A DNA stretch of 64,000 nt from an uncultured Oscillospiraceae bacterium (GTDB lineage: Bacteria; Bacillota; Clostridia; Oscillospirales; Acutalibacteraceae): NCBI GenBank assembly GCA_900546265.1, contig URCA01000006.1, positions 76,639-140,638 of the forward strand. The letters are read 5' to 3'. Both the position numbers and the translations under genes were made by a program. The notes under the pieces are model-generated. The model was not told the DNA's origin, did no database searches, and saw nothing but the letters and a program-made list of their open reading frames with translations. Below are positions 55,000-62,909 of the stretch, piece after piece. Numbering within the stretch: the stretch's first letter is position 1; the number at the start of each line of letters is the position of its first letter.

Positions 55000-57886
55000 G
55001 GCCGAATTCCTCCCTCTTCCGGGCGATTTCCCCGTTGATTCGCCTGCCGTACTCCTGAATGGCCTCCAGGGAATTCCGCCCGTTGTACACCACGTCGCGG
55101 AAGGCGTTAATGAGATCCCTGTCCAGGTAATAGTTGCCCGGCACCTGGGGGATCTCCCGCACCTGAGCCCATTGCTCCGCCAGCAGGCCGGCGGTCTTCG
55201 GATCCCAGTCCAGGGCGCCGAAGGCGTCCTTATTGGCCACTGGCACCCGGGCGATGACCCCGATTTTCGATTCCAAATCACCCGCGTAGCGGCCCTGCGC
55301 CTGCGCGCCCGCCCACCATTTGATGAACGACCAGGCCTCTTCCGGTTTGGAGGTCGAACTGAGGATGACCGCCGCCGTACCCGACGCGGACTGGACACGG
55401 CTGATGGTGCCGTCGGACTGCCGGGTGCCGGGAATGGGCGCCATCTCCCACAGGCCGCGCAGCTCGGGGGCAGCGGAGGCCAGCTGGTTATAGTTGTTAT
55501 AGGCCACCACGGCCATGGGTACCTCGCCGCTGCGGAAGCGGTTGAAGAAATCGTAGCTGACCGGCAGTCCCACCTTGGTATACAAATCCGTCCACAGCGA
55601 AAACGCCTTCTGGGACGGGTCGGAATCCAGCAAGGTGCGAGACAGGTCGTCGGAGAACACCGTCCCCCCGTTCTGCATCAGCAGGGTATAATACATGCTG
55701 GCGTCGCCCGCTGCCGACGCCGCCGAGGCGACGCTGGTCACCGGGATGCCGGCCTCCAGCTTATATAGATGCAGCTGGCTGGCCGTCTCGATGAAATCGT
55801 CCCAGGTCTGGGGCACCGTCAGCCCCAGCTCCTCGAATATGTCCTTGCGGTAAAACAGCATGTTGAAGGTCTGGGTGTCCGGCAGGCCGTAGACCGATTT
55901 CTGGAAGGAATACGGCGTCAGGGCCCCCGGCTGGAACCAGCCGGTCACATCCTCGAAGTCCGGGAAGGCCGCCAAATCCAGCAGCGCGCTTCGCACCGCC
56001 AGATTCACCGGGGTGTCCCGGGTGGTGTTGATGGCCACATCCGGCGTGTTACCTGACAGGAACGCCTCCACCATGGTGGCGCTGACCAGCTTGATGTTTA
56101 CATGGATGCCGCTCTTGGGGGTGAACAGGTCGGTGGTCATTTTCCAGAGCACCTCGGCCTGATCCCGCCCGGTGCCCAGCCAGAGAGAAATGCTTTTGTC
56201 CGCCTCCTTGGCCGAAAACCCGTTGTAATCCTGGACAAAGGAATAAAAGAACAGGGACGTGCTGTGCGCGATGCTGTCCCATAGATTGGACGTCGTTTTG
56301 GGGAGCGCCGCCCCCTCCTGCCACAGCAGGAAATAGTCCAGCATCAGCGGCTGGTTGCGGATATCCAGCACCCATGCGGAGACGCTGCCGATGTTGCTTT
56401 GAAAGGAGGTGATGCGGTACGGGATGGTCCGCGGCTCGCTGACGAAGCTCTCCAGCTGCCGCACGGTGGTCATCAGGATGGCGCATTCCGCCGCCTCGCC
56501 CCCCGCGACGGCGCAGATGGCATTGTAGCCGTCCCGCAGCCGGTTCGCGCAGTCGGTCAGCCCCTCCAGCAGGCCGGGGATTTCCCTATCCAGGTTATAG
56601 TCCCGGTATTTGTCCGCCGAGGTGGAGGTGATCATGATGATTTTCCGGTACCACTGGTTTAGGCTGTAGATCACGTCGTTCAGCTGCCGGATAATGGGAG
56701 CCAGCTCTCCCAGCACCGCTTCCAGACGCAGGGTATGGGTGCCCGCCGGCAGGTAGAACAGATAGGGCTCCCCCTCCCCGTCCGCCGCAGTGAGCAAATC
56801 CCACCGGCTGGTGTAGGGGAAGCGCAGGCAGGCGGCCTCGGCAAAGGGCACCGCGCCGTCAATGGACAGCCGCCGCCCCACCGGCAGCCCCTTGAGCGCC
56901 TCCTGCTGGTAGCGGAAGGACAGGCGGTAATACCCGCTTTCCTCGACCTTTATCGTCCACTCCAGCCATTGCCCGTGGGCGCTCCAGGTGGTGCCGATGA
57001 TGTTGATGAGCATATTCTTCGCACTATAAGGAGAGGTAGCGCGATCCGTCCGATCGGACTCGGGCCGCAGGGTGGAGTCGGACTGCAGCGTGGCGGCCTC
57101 CGCCTCCGTCTGGATCAATGCCTTACCCGTGTCCCTGCCGGGCTGCTGCGCCCGGTAGGCCGCATAGGACGGAGGGGCCTCCTCCTCACAAACCCGGACA
57201 CCGCCCAGTACCAGAGCGTCGGACGCGGAGAAGATCAGCCTCACGACGTTGGTTCCCTGCCGAAGATAAAACAGCAGCGGATCGTCGTAGTCCCCGTCGG
57301 GATTGGTCAGCCGGCTGTCCGTCCAGTCCTGCCTTATCGCCCGGTTGGCGGCGAACTGATCGCCGCTGCTGTCGGTGATGACCGCCTGACCCGCCGGCTC
57401 GTAGGTGTTGGAGATGGTCAGGCTCGACGCCTGGGAGAACGGGGTTTCGCCGTTTATCTGCACCCCCAGTTCATACCGCTTGCTGTCGGTGTCCATGGGG
57501 TGGTGCTCCACCAGCAGGTTATACAGCCCCGCCTGGGGCACCTCCAGCGCATAATCCACATATTGCAGCCCGCTCTGCACCAGCAGCGCCTGATCCCGTC
57601 CAGCATAGCCGGACAGCACCTCGTAGCCGCCCTCCGGCTCGATGGCCTGAAAATCCCCCGCCGCCCGGCGGATATCCTCCGGCAGCCGGGGCCGGGCCGC
57701 GTCGGCGTACCGCGCCAGATACGCGGCATATGTATCGCCCTTCTCGGACAGGGAAGCGCCCCCCTCCTGTCCGCCGGCCACGCCTTCTCCCTGAACGCGC
57801 AGCAGCGGCGCCCCGCCAGGCAGGAATACCTGCAGCAGCAAGGCCGCCGCACACGCCAGGGTCAGCACGGTTCTCCGCCTTTTCAT
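54992..57886 (-). CDS. Chimeric ABC sugar-binding protein with N-terminal beta-sandwich modules
   Basis: A 964-residue secreted protein, about twice the usual length of a CUT1 binding protein. It has a signal peptide (VLTLACAAALLLQVFLPGG), no lipobox Cys, two galactose-binding-like or CBM-like beta modules (about 95-235 and 265-395; both with a YYRLSFRY or YNLLVEHH strand and a GTHTLRLEAVLGE or GTNVVRLIFSASD ending), a helical linker (about 400-520), then a C-terminal family 1 solute-binding fold (about 540-960; VYGLPDTQTFNMLFYRKDIFEELGLTVPQTWDDFIETA, AWSFIKWWAGAQAQGRYA). It heads the eight-gene operon. The fused modules may hold a polymer at the surface while the binding domain captures oligosaccharides. 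Confidence 0.82.
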   Translation of the reverse strand: MKRRRTVLTLACAAALLLQVFLPGGAPLLRVQGEGVAGGQEGGASLSEKGDTYAAYLARYADAARPRLPEDIRRAAGDFQAIEPEGGYEVLSGYAGRDQALLVQSGLQYVDYALEVPQAGLYNLLVEHHPMDTDSKRYELGVQINGETPFSQASSLTISNTYEPAGQAVITDSSGDQFAANRAIRQDWTDSRLTNPDGDYDDPLLFYLRQGTNVVRLIFSASDALVLGGVRVCEEEAPPSYAAYRAQQPGRDTGKALIQTEAEAATLQSDSTLRPESDRTDRATSPYSAKNMLINIIGTTWSAHGQWLEWTIKVEESGYYRLSFRYQQEALKGLPVGRRLSIDGAVPFAEAACLRFPYTSRWDLLTAADGEGEPYLFYLPAGTHTLRLEAVLGELAPIIRQLNDVIYSLNQWYRKIIMITSTSADKYRDYNLDREIPGLLEGLTDCANRLRDGYNAICAVAGGEAAECAILMTTVRQLESFVSEPRTIPYRITSFQSNIGSVSAWVLDIRNQPLMLDYFLLWQEGAALPKTTSNLWDSIAHSTSLFFYSFVQDYNGFSAKEADKSISLWLGTGRDQAEVLWKMTTDLFTPKSGIHVNIKLVSATMVEAFLSGNTPDVAINTTRDTPVNLAVRSALLDLAAFPDFEDVTGWFQPGALTPYSFQKSVYGLPDTQTFNMLFYRKDIFEELGLTVPQTWDDFIETASQLHLYKLEAGIPVTSVASAASAAGDASMYYTLLMQNGGTVFSDDLSRTLLDSDPSQKAFSLWTDLYTKVGLPVSYDFFNRFRSGEVPMAVVAYNNYNQLASAAPELRGLWEMAPIPGTRQSDGTISRVQSASGTAAVILSSTSKPEEAWSFIKWWAGAQAQGRYAGDLESKIGVIARVPVANKDAFGALDWDPKTAGLLAEQWAQVREIPQVPGNYYLDRDLINAFRDVVYNGRNSLEAIQEYGRRINGEIARKREEFGLA

Positions 57887-57921
57887 GGCCGTCGCCTCCA
57901 AGCTTTTTGTTCACTATTTAC

Positions 57922-57930
57922 AGTATACCA
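57922..57930 (-). promoter_or_regulatory. Extended -10 promoter of the eight-gene transport operon
   Basis: On the minus strand TGG is followed by TATACT (plus coordinates 57922-57927). It is 35 bases upstream of the start at 57886. No convincing -35 box was seen, so an activator such as the YesN-type regulator may be needed. Confidence 0.55.
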
Positions 57931-58054
57931 TTGGGTTTTAAGAAAGAAATATCAACCTTTTTATATCCATTTTGATTTTTTGTGTTGTTTGCTTGAAACG
58001 GGCGGTTATCGTCCCTCCCATCGTAAAAAGCCAACATACCGTAAAAAAATGCCA

Positions 58055-58083
58055 TTGCATCCGCCGTTTGAATGTGATACAAC
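58055..58083 (+). promoter_or_regulatory. Promoter of the GH89 gene
   Basis: TTGCAT (58055-58060) and TACAAC (58078-58083) are 17 bases apart, with TGA before the -10 box, about 50 bases before the ATG. It is divergent from the transport operon. Confidence 0.55.
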
Positions 58084-58131
58084 CAGCTTGGAAGCCATTA
58101 TTAGGAAATCAATAGCAAGGAGGCAGGTTTT

Positions 58132-60273
58132 ATGGACTCTCCCCACGCGGCCAGAGAGGCCGCCGCCCGCGTCAAGGCCAAGAATATCCCCGCTCACCTG
58201 GAGGAACAGGCGGTGCGCGGCCTCATCCGGCGGATCGCCGGCGAGGCGTACGCCGCCCGGTTCACCGTCCGCCCGCTGCCCGAGGCGCATCCCGGCGAGG
58301 ATCGGTATCGTCTGACCGATCGGGAGGACGGCATTCTGTTGGAGGCGACCTCCGGCACGGCGGCCGCCAGCGCCTTTTACTGGTATCTGAAGAACCGCTG
58401 CGGCAGCTATGTCGGCCCCCTGACCCGGCGGCTGAATCTTCCCCCCTCCCCGCCGCCGGTGGGCGGCGCGCAGGAGGAAACCAGCGCCTTTTTGTACCGG
58501 TATTTTCTCAACTTCTGCACCTATGGCTACACCTTCGCCTTCTGGGATTGGGAACAGTGGGAGCCGTTTCTTGATTGGATGATGCTTTCCGGCTACAACC
58601 TAGTGCTCAATCCGGTGGGGCATGAGGCGGTCTGGCTCGCCCTGCTGCAGCGCCACGGCTATACCGAGCGGGAGGCCCGGGAATACGTGGCCGGCCCGGC
58701 CTTTTTCCCCTGGCAGTGCATGATGAACCTCACCTCCTGGGGCGGCCCGGCCCCCGCCGCCTGGTACGAAAACCGCTGCGCCCTGTCCCGGAAAATCAAC
58801 GCCTATCTCCTCTCCTTCGGCGCCGGCCTCGTCCTGCCCGGCTACGCGGGCATGGTGCCGCCCGACTTCGGGGAGCGTCATCCCGGATCCCATCCGCTGG
58901 ATCAGGGGCTGTGGTGCGATTTTCCCCGCCCCTCCATCCTCCTGCCCGCAGATCCGGCTTTCGACGGCATCGCCGCCGATTTTTACGATATCCAGCGGGA
59001 GCTGTTCGGCGGGGATGTCCACTATTTCGCCGCCGATCCCTTCCATGAAGGGGGCAACGCCGCCGGCGTGGATATGGCGGCCTACGCCCGGGGCTGCTAC
59101 CGGCAGATGGGCCGGGTGTCCGACAGCCCGGTCTGGTTCCTCCAAGGCTGGCAGAGCAATCCCAGCCGGGAGCTGCTGCGCGCCCTCTCCCCGGAAAACG
59201 TCCTCATCGGCAATCTGCGGGCCGAGGACTGCGCCGACGGCGGCGACGATTTCGCCGGCTATCCCTGGCTGTACGGCTGCGTCAACAACTTCGGCGGCCA
59301 GCGGGTCACCCGCGGCAATCTCCGCAAGCTGCTGGGGGAGCCGCACCGCTACGCCGCCGATCCCGCCTGCTCCATGGTGGGTGTCGCCCTGTTGCCGGAA
59401 GGGGTGGAAACCGACGAAATCCTCTTCGATGCCGTGGCCGATCTGGCCCTGCGGCAATCCCCCTTTGAGGAGGATGCCTGGCTGGAGGCCTGCCTGACCC
59501 AGCGATACGGCGCCTGCCCGCCCTCCGTGCTGGAAGGATGGCGCATTCTGAAAAACGAGGTGTATCTGGCCGACACCTCCGTTTCTCCCCGGGAATCCGC
59601 CTTCTGCACCCGCCCCTCCCTGACGGTGGACATGGTGTCCTCCTACAGCCTGCCCACCTTCAACTACGATACCCGGCGGCTGGAGGACGCCTGCCGCCTG
59701 CTGCTGGAGGGCTGGGAGGCCTTGGCCGAGGGCGATCCCTATCGGCTGGACGTCATCGACTTCGTCCGCCAGGCCCTGGCTAACAAGGCCTGGGGCTATG
59801 TGGAAGGGCTGCAGAAGGCCTTCCAGGATCAGGACGTTGCCGCCTTCGACGCCTGCGCCGACGCGTTTCTGGCCCTCTACCCGGTGCAGGAGGCGCTGGT
59901 GTCCACCGACCGGCACATGCTGCTGGGCCCGTGGCTGGAGAGGGCGAAGGCCTGCGGCCGCACCCCGGAGGAGAAAGCCTATTTCGAGTGGCAGGCCCGT
60001 ACCCTGCTGACCCTTTGGGGCGACCGGCAGGGGGCCATCGGCCTGCGGGACTACGCCGCCCGGGAATGGAGCGGCCTGCTCGGGGATTTCTACCGGCCTC
60101 GCTGGGAATCGTACATCCGCCTGCTGCGCATCTCCCTGCTGACCGGCCGGCCGGTGGCGGATTACAGCCGGTACGACGCCGAATACTTTTTCACCACCCT
60201 GGGCGACCCCTACCCCACCGAGCCGTCGGGGGATCCCCGGACGGCCCTGAACGCCGCCATGGCCGCCCTATAA
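58132..60273 (+). CDS. Alpha-N-acetylglucosaminidase (NAGLU, GH89), cytoplasmic
   Basis: A 713-residue enzyme matching the three-domain GH89 architecture of human NAGLU: a small N-terminal alpha/beta domain with SGTAAASAFYWYLKNRCGSYV, a TIM barrel with YRYFLNFCTYGYTFAFWDWEQWEPFLDWMMLSGYN, DPFHEGGNAAG (Glu at about residue 306, likely an active-site acid) and GCVNNFGG, then an all-helical C-terminal domain. It cleaves terminal alpha-linked GlcNAc, as found in heparan-type glycans and gastric mucin caps. No signal peptide is seen, so it would act inside the cell on imported oligosaccharides, consistent with the divergent transport operon. The start at 58132 has AAGGAGG. Confidence 0.93.
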   Translation: MDSPHAAREAAARVKAKNIPAHLEEQAVRGLIRRIAGEAYAARFTVRPLPEAHPGEDRYRLTDREDGILLEATSGTAAASAFYWYLKNRCGSYVGPLTRRLNLPPSPPPVGGAQEETSAFLYRYFLNFCTYGYTFAFWDWEQWEPFLDWMMLSGYNLVLNPVGHEAVWLALLQRHGYTEREAREYVAGPAFFPWQCMMNLTSWGGPAPAAWYENRCALSRKINAYLLSFGAGLVLPGYAGMVPPDFGERHPGSHPLDQGLWCDFPRPSILLPADPAFDGIAADFYDIQRELFGGDVHYFAADPFHEGGNAAGVDMAAYARGCYRQMGRVSDSPVWFLQGWQSNPSRELLRALSPENVLIGNLRAEDCADGGDDFAGYPWLYGCVNNFGGQRVTRGNLRKLLGEPHRYAADPACSMVGVALLPEGVETDEILFDAVADLALRQSPFEEDAWLEACLTQRYGACPPSVLEGWRILKNEVYLADTSVSPRESAFCTRPSLTVDMVSSYSLPTFNYDTRRLEDACRLLLEGWEALAEGDPYRLDVIDFVRQALANKAWGYVEGLQKAFQDQDVAAFDACADAFLALYPVQEALVSTDRHMLLGPWLERAKACGRTPEEKAYFEWQARTLLTLWGDRQGAIGLRDYAAREWSGLLGDFYRPRWESYIRLLRISLLTGRPVADYSRYDAEYFFTTLGDPYPTEPSGDPRTALNAAMAAL

Positions 60274-60280
60274 CGACAAA

Positions 60281-60314
60281 AAGACCGCATCCGTCGCTTA
60301 ACGGATGCGGTCTT
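60281..60314. terminator. Bidirectional terminator, 14-bp perfect stem
   Basis: The stem pairs 60281-60294 with 60301-60314 just after the GH89 stop, between convergent genes. Confidence 0.8.
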
Positions 60315-60331
60315 CTTATTCGCGCTCCCTT

Positions 60332-61195
60332 TCAAGGGGTGCCGGCTTGTTCCCACTGTGTTTTGACGGCGAGCAGATAGGCCGTCATGTTCTGGTCCTC
60401 CCGCTCGTCGTAGGCAAACGCAAAATACGCGCCCACCTCCCCCGCGGTCAGCCGGAACAGCTCGCAGGCGGTGAACACCGCCGCCCACAGGCTGGTGTAA
60501 TCGCCGCTTGCATAAGTCTGCGCATATAGGCGGTATTGGCTCTCCGGCAGATAGCGCTTGAAATATTTGCCGCATTTCCCCGCGGAAACCGTAAATCCCG
60601 TGCGCACACCAATCGCCCACCGCACCATCTCATTGAGCATGTCCCGGACGTATTTCTGGAACATTTCCATCGCATAGGGCAGTTCATCCCGGGCAATGCC
60701 CTTCGCCACATTGTTCAGGCACCACCAGAACTCATTGCAGCAGTCCCGGTATACCGACCTGTCCGGCGGCTGGATATGCCAATACTCTTTCCGGGGCCGC
60801 AGCTTCGGCAGAAGGCCGTCCTTGTCCAGCAGAACGACGGCCGGTTCCCCGTCGTCGATATAGGGGCGGTTATCGATGCTTAAATCGATGCGGTTGCCAT
60901 CCTCAAACAGCATCAGATAGGTGAAATGCCCATCCCCGTCCGGCGGCAGCAGCGGATGGGTCATAACCTCCGGCATCTGCATGACGGCGGGCCGGCCGAA
61001 GGTCGTTTCTATCCAAGCCGTGTTGTTGTAAAATGGGGCGACCTCCCGTACCAAAAACAGAATATCGTAATCCTGATATCGATCCCGCGGCACCTCCGGA
61101 TCGGCGCGCGATCCCGACAGCACCACCGCCCGAATCCGGTCGTCCTCCCGTGCCACATCCAGTATCAAGCGGAACATTTCCTCCGATGTACGCAT
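60332..61195 (-). CDS. ANT(6)-type aminoglycoside nucleotidyltransferase
   Basis: A 287-residue protein that aligns along its full length with the streptomycin adenylyltransferases ANT(6)-I: MRTSEEM at the start, the nucleotidyltransferase core VVLSGSRADPEVPRDRYQDYDILFLV (GS motif plus the catalytic DYD), YLMLFEDGNRIDL, DCCNEFWWCLNNVAKGI and WAIGVRTGFTVSAGK. It adenylates streptomycin at O6. The start at 61195 is chosen because the family starts there and because the promoter's -10 box lies so close that an upstream ATG (61219) would be at the 5' end of the RNA. Base composition resembles its neighbours and no mobile element is adjacent. Confidence 0.9.
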   Translation of the reverse strand: MRTSEEMFRLILDVAREDDRIRAVVLSGSRADPEVPRDRYQDYDILFLVREVAPFYNNTAWIETTFGRPAVMQMPEVMTHPLLPPDGDGHFTYLMLFEDGNRIDLSIDNRPYIDDGEPAVVLLDKDGLLPKLRPRKEYWHIQPPDRSVYRDCCNEFWWCLNNVAKGIARDELPYAMEMFQKYVRDMLNEMVRWAIGVRTGFTVSAGKCGKYFKRYLPESQYRLYAQTYASGDYTSLWAAVFTACELFRLTAGEVGAYFAFAYDEREDQNMTAYLLAVKTQWEQAGTP

Positions 61196-61229
61196 CGTCT
61201 GCATCCCCTTCCCGTTCATTTCCGCCTCC

Positions 61230-61258
61230 AGTATAGCACATGGGGCAAAAAACGTCGA
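61230..61258 (-). promoter_or_regulatory. Promoter of the ANT(6) gene
   Basis: On the minus strand, TCGACG (61253-61258) and TATACT (61230-61235) are 17 bases apart, with TGC before the -10 box. Transcription should begin within about 10 bases of the ATG at 61219, so that codon would be almost leaderless. Confidence 0.5.
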
Positions 61259-61336
61259 CCGGCCTGAGGATTCCGCATTTTTCCGGCGATACTAATGGGG
61301 CCGGCAACGGCCACAACCTGTCAGGAGGCGGCACTT

Positions 61337-61708
61337 ATGGAGCTGTTTGACGAGTATTTGGAGCGGATCGGGGATCCCCGCCACCGGGCGCGCATACAGG
61401 AGGTGCTGGCTTGGGTGGCCGAGACTTTTCCCGAGCTGACGCCGAGAATTGCCTGGAGCCAGCCGATGTTTACCCATCATGGCACCTTTATCATCGGTTT
61501 CAGCACGGCCAAAAACCACTTGGCGATCGCCCCGGAAAGAGCGGGGCTCGAGCGTTTTTCAGAGGATATCCGCCGGGCCGGCTATTCGCACAGCCAGCAG
61601 CTGCTGCGCATGGAATGGGACCGGCCGGTGGATTACGCGCTGCTCGAGGCCATGATTCGATATAACCTGGAAGACAAAGCCACCTGCACGACTTTCTGGA
61701 GGCCATAG
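61337..61708 (+). CDS. DUF1801 (YdhG-like) protein
   Basis: A 123-residue protein of the DUF1801/YdhG family: an alpha+beta fold with a long N-terminal helix and the conserved ELTPRIAWSQPMFTHHGTFIIGFSTAKNHLAIAP, then SQQLLRMEWDRPVDYALLEAMIRYN. B. subtilis relatives are linked to frataxin-like iron handling, but the role here is unproven. ATG 61337 has AGGAGG. Confidence 0.85.
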   Translation: MELFDEYLERIGDPRHRARIQEVLAWVAETFPELTPRIAWSQPMFTHHGTFIIGFSTAKNHLAIAPERAGLERFSEDIRRAGYSHSQQLLRMEWDRPVDYALLEAMIRYNLEDKATCTTFWRP

Positions 61709-61793
61709 CGCAGGCGACGATGTCCGCCGTTTTTTCTTCACACAGGTTGTCCCTCTTGCATATACCGGCGGTCTTTTTTATCCCCACGGGCGG

Positions 61794-62729
61794 CTAAGCC
61801 GCCTGCTTTCTTTCTCTCAGGTAAATCCCGATGCCGACGATATCCGCCAGCGCCCACCCGATGGGCACCGACCACCAGATGCCAACCATACCGACGGCCG
61901 GAATTGCCGACAGCGCATACGCCAGCGCCACACGGCTTCCAAGCGACACCACGGTCAGCACGATGGAGACGCCGGCCCGCCCATATCCGCGGAACAGTCC
62001 GTACAATAGGAAAAGCAAACCGATGCCCACATAGAATACGCCCTCGATATGCAGATACTGCACGCCGATGGCGATGATTTCCGTCTCGCCCGCCTTCACG
62101 AACAGCCGCATCAACGGCCGGGCGAACACATAGACGCAGCCAGACGCCAGCACGCAGAAAACGCTGGACATCTTCATGGCGGTAATCGTGCCCTTGTGGA
62201 TGCGTTCCGCCTGCTTCGCCCCATGGTTCTGCGCGATAAACGTGGAGAACGCATTGCCGAAATCCTGGGCCGGCATATACGCGAATGCGTCGATTTTCAC
62301 CACAGCCGCAAACGCGGCGCTTGCGGCAAAGCCGAAGCTGTTGACCAGCCCCTGCACCATCAGTATGCCGAAATTCATAATCGATTGCTGGATGGAGGTC
62401 AATACCGAATTGCTGATGATCTTTCGCAGCAGCTCACGGTCATAATGCCTGTGCTGCCGTCGGGGACACAGGTCTTTGGCCTTGACAAAAACATACAGTG
62501 ACACGCCGATCGCCGAAAGGGCCTGCGCGATCACCGTCGCCAGCGCTGCCCCCGCCACGCCCAAATCCAGCGCCAGGATAAAAACCAGATCGAGCACGAT
62601 ATTGGTCACCGCCGCCGCCGCGAGAAAAAGCAGGGGAACCACGGTGTTGCCGATGCTCCTGAGAACAGACGCCAAGAAGTTGTATATGGAGACAAACGTC
62701 ATGCCGGCCAAAATGTGGTAGGACTATAA
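61794..62729 (-). pseudogene. N-terminally truncated MATE efflux transporter
   Basis: The open frame begins with an in-frame ATG at 62711 and encodes 305 residues (about eight helices) of a MATE/NorM-type cation-drug antiporter, whose members have about 450 residues and 12 helices. Conserved parts remain: FVSIYNFLASVLRSIGNTVVPLLFL, NIVLDLVFI and AFAYMPAQDFGNAFSTFIAQNHGAK. Homology continues a few codons upstream of the ATG (SYHILAG) to a TAG stop at about 62729, where the first 140 or so residues are missing. It cannot form a complete transporter. The break coincides with a sharp change in base composition. Confidence 0.8.
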
Positions 62730-62909
62730 AATAGATTTTTTCGCCTTTTTGGGGGTAGTATTTGTTCCCTTACGAAAAATCTTGAGCTTTTAGGGTTAGA
62801 GGCAGTGGTGAGCCGCTGTCATTCGGTCAGCGGCTGCACCGATTTGAGACCGCCTTTGAATATTATAGCCTGTCCCCATTTTCTATGGCTTGAACGAGTC
62901 ATGTTTTGA
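62730..62909. other. AT-rich 180-bp junction stretch with no gene
   Basis: The stretch is markedly AT-richer than the preceding 62 kb and contains one 8-bp hairpin (62811-62818 with 62828-62835) that lacks a T run. I see no inverted-repeat ends or transposase remains. It separates the broken MATE gene from a chimeric dxr gene. Confidence 0.5.

Noticed and set aside
45188..57886. A dedicated ABC ATPase in the transport operon
   Set aside because: None of the eight genes has Walker motifs. CUT1 importers of this type commonly share an MsmX-like ATPase encoded elsewhere.
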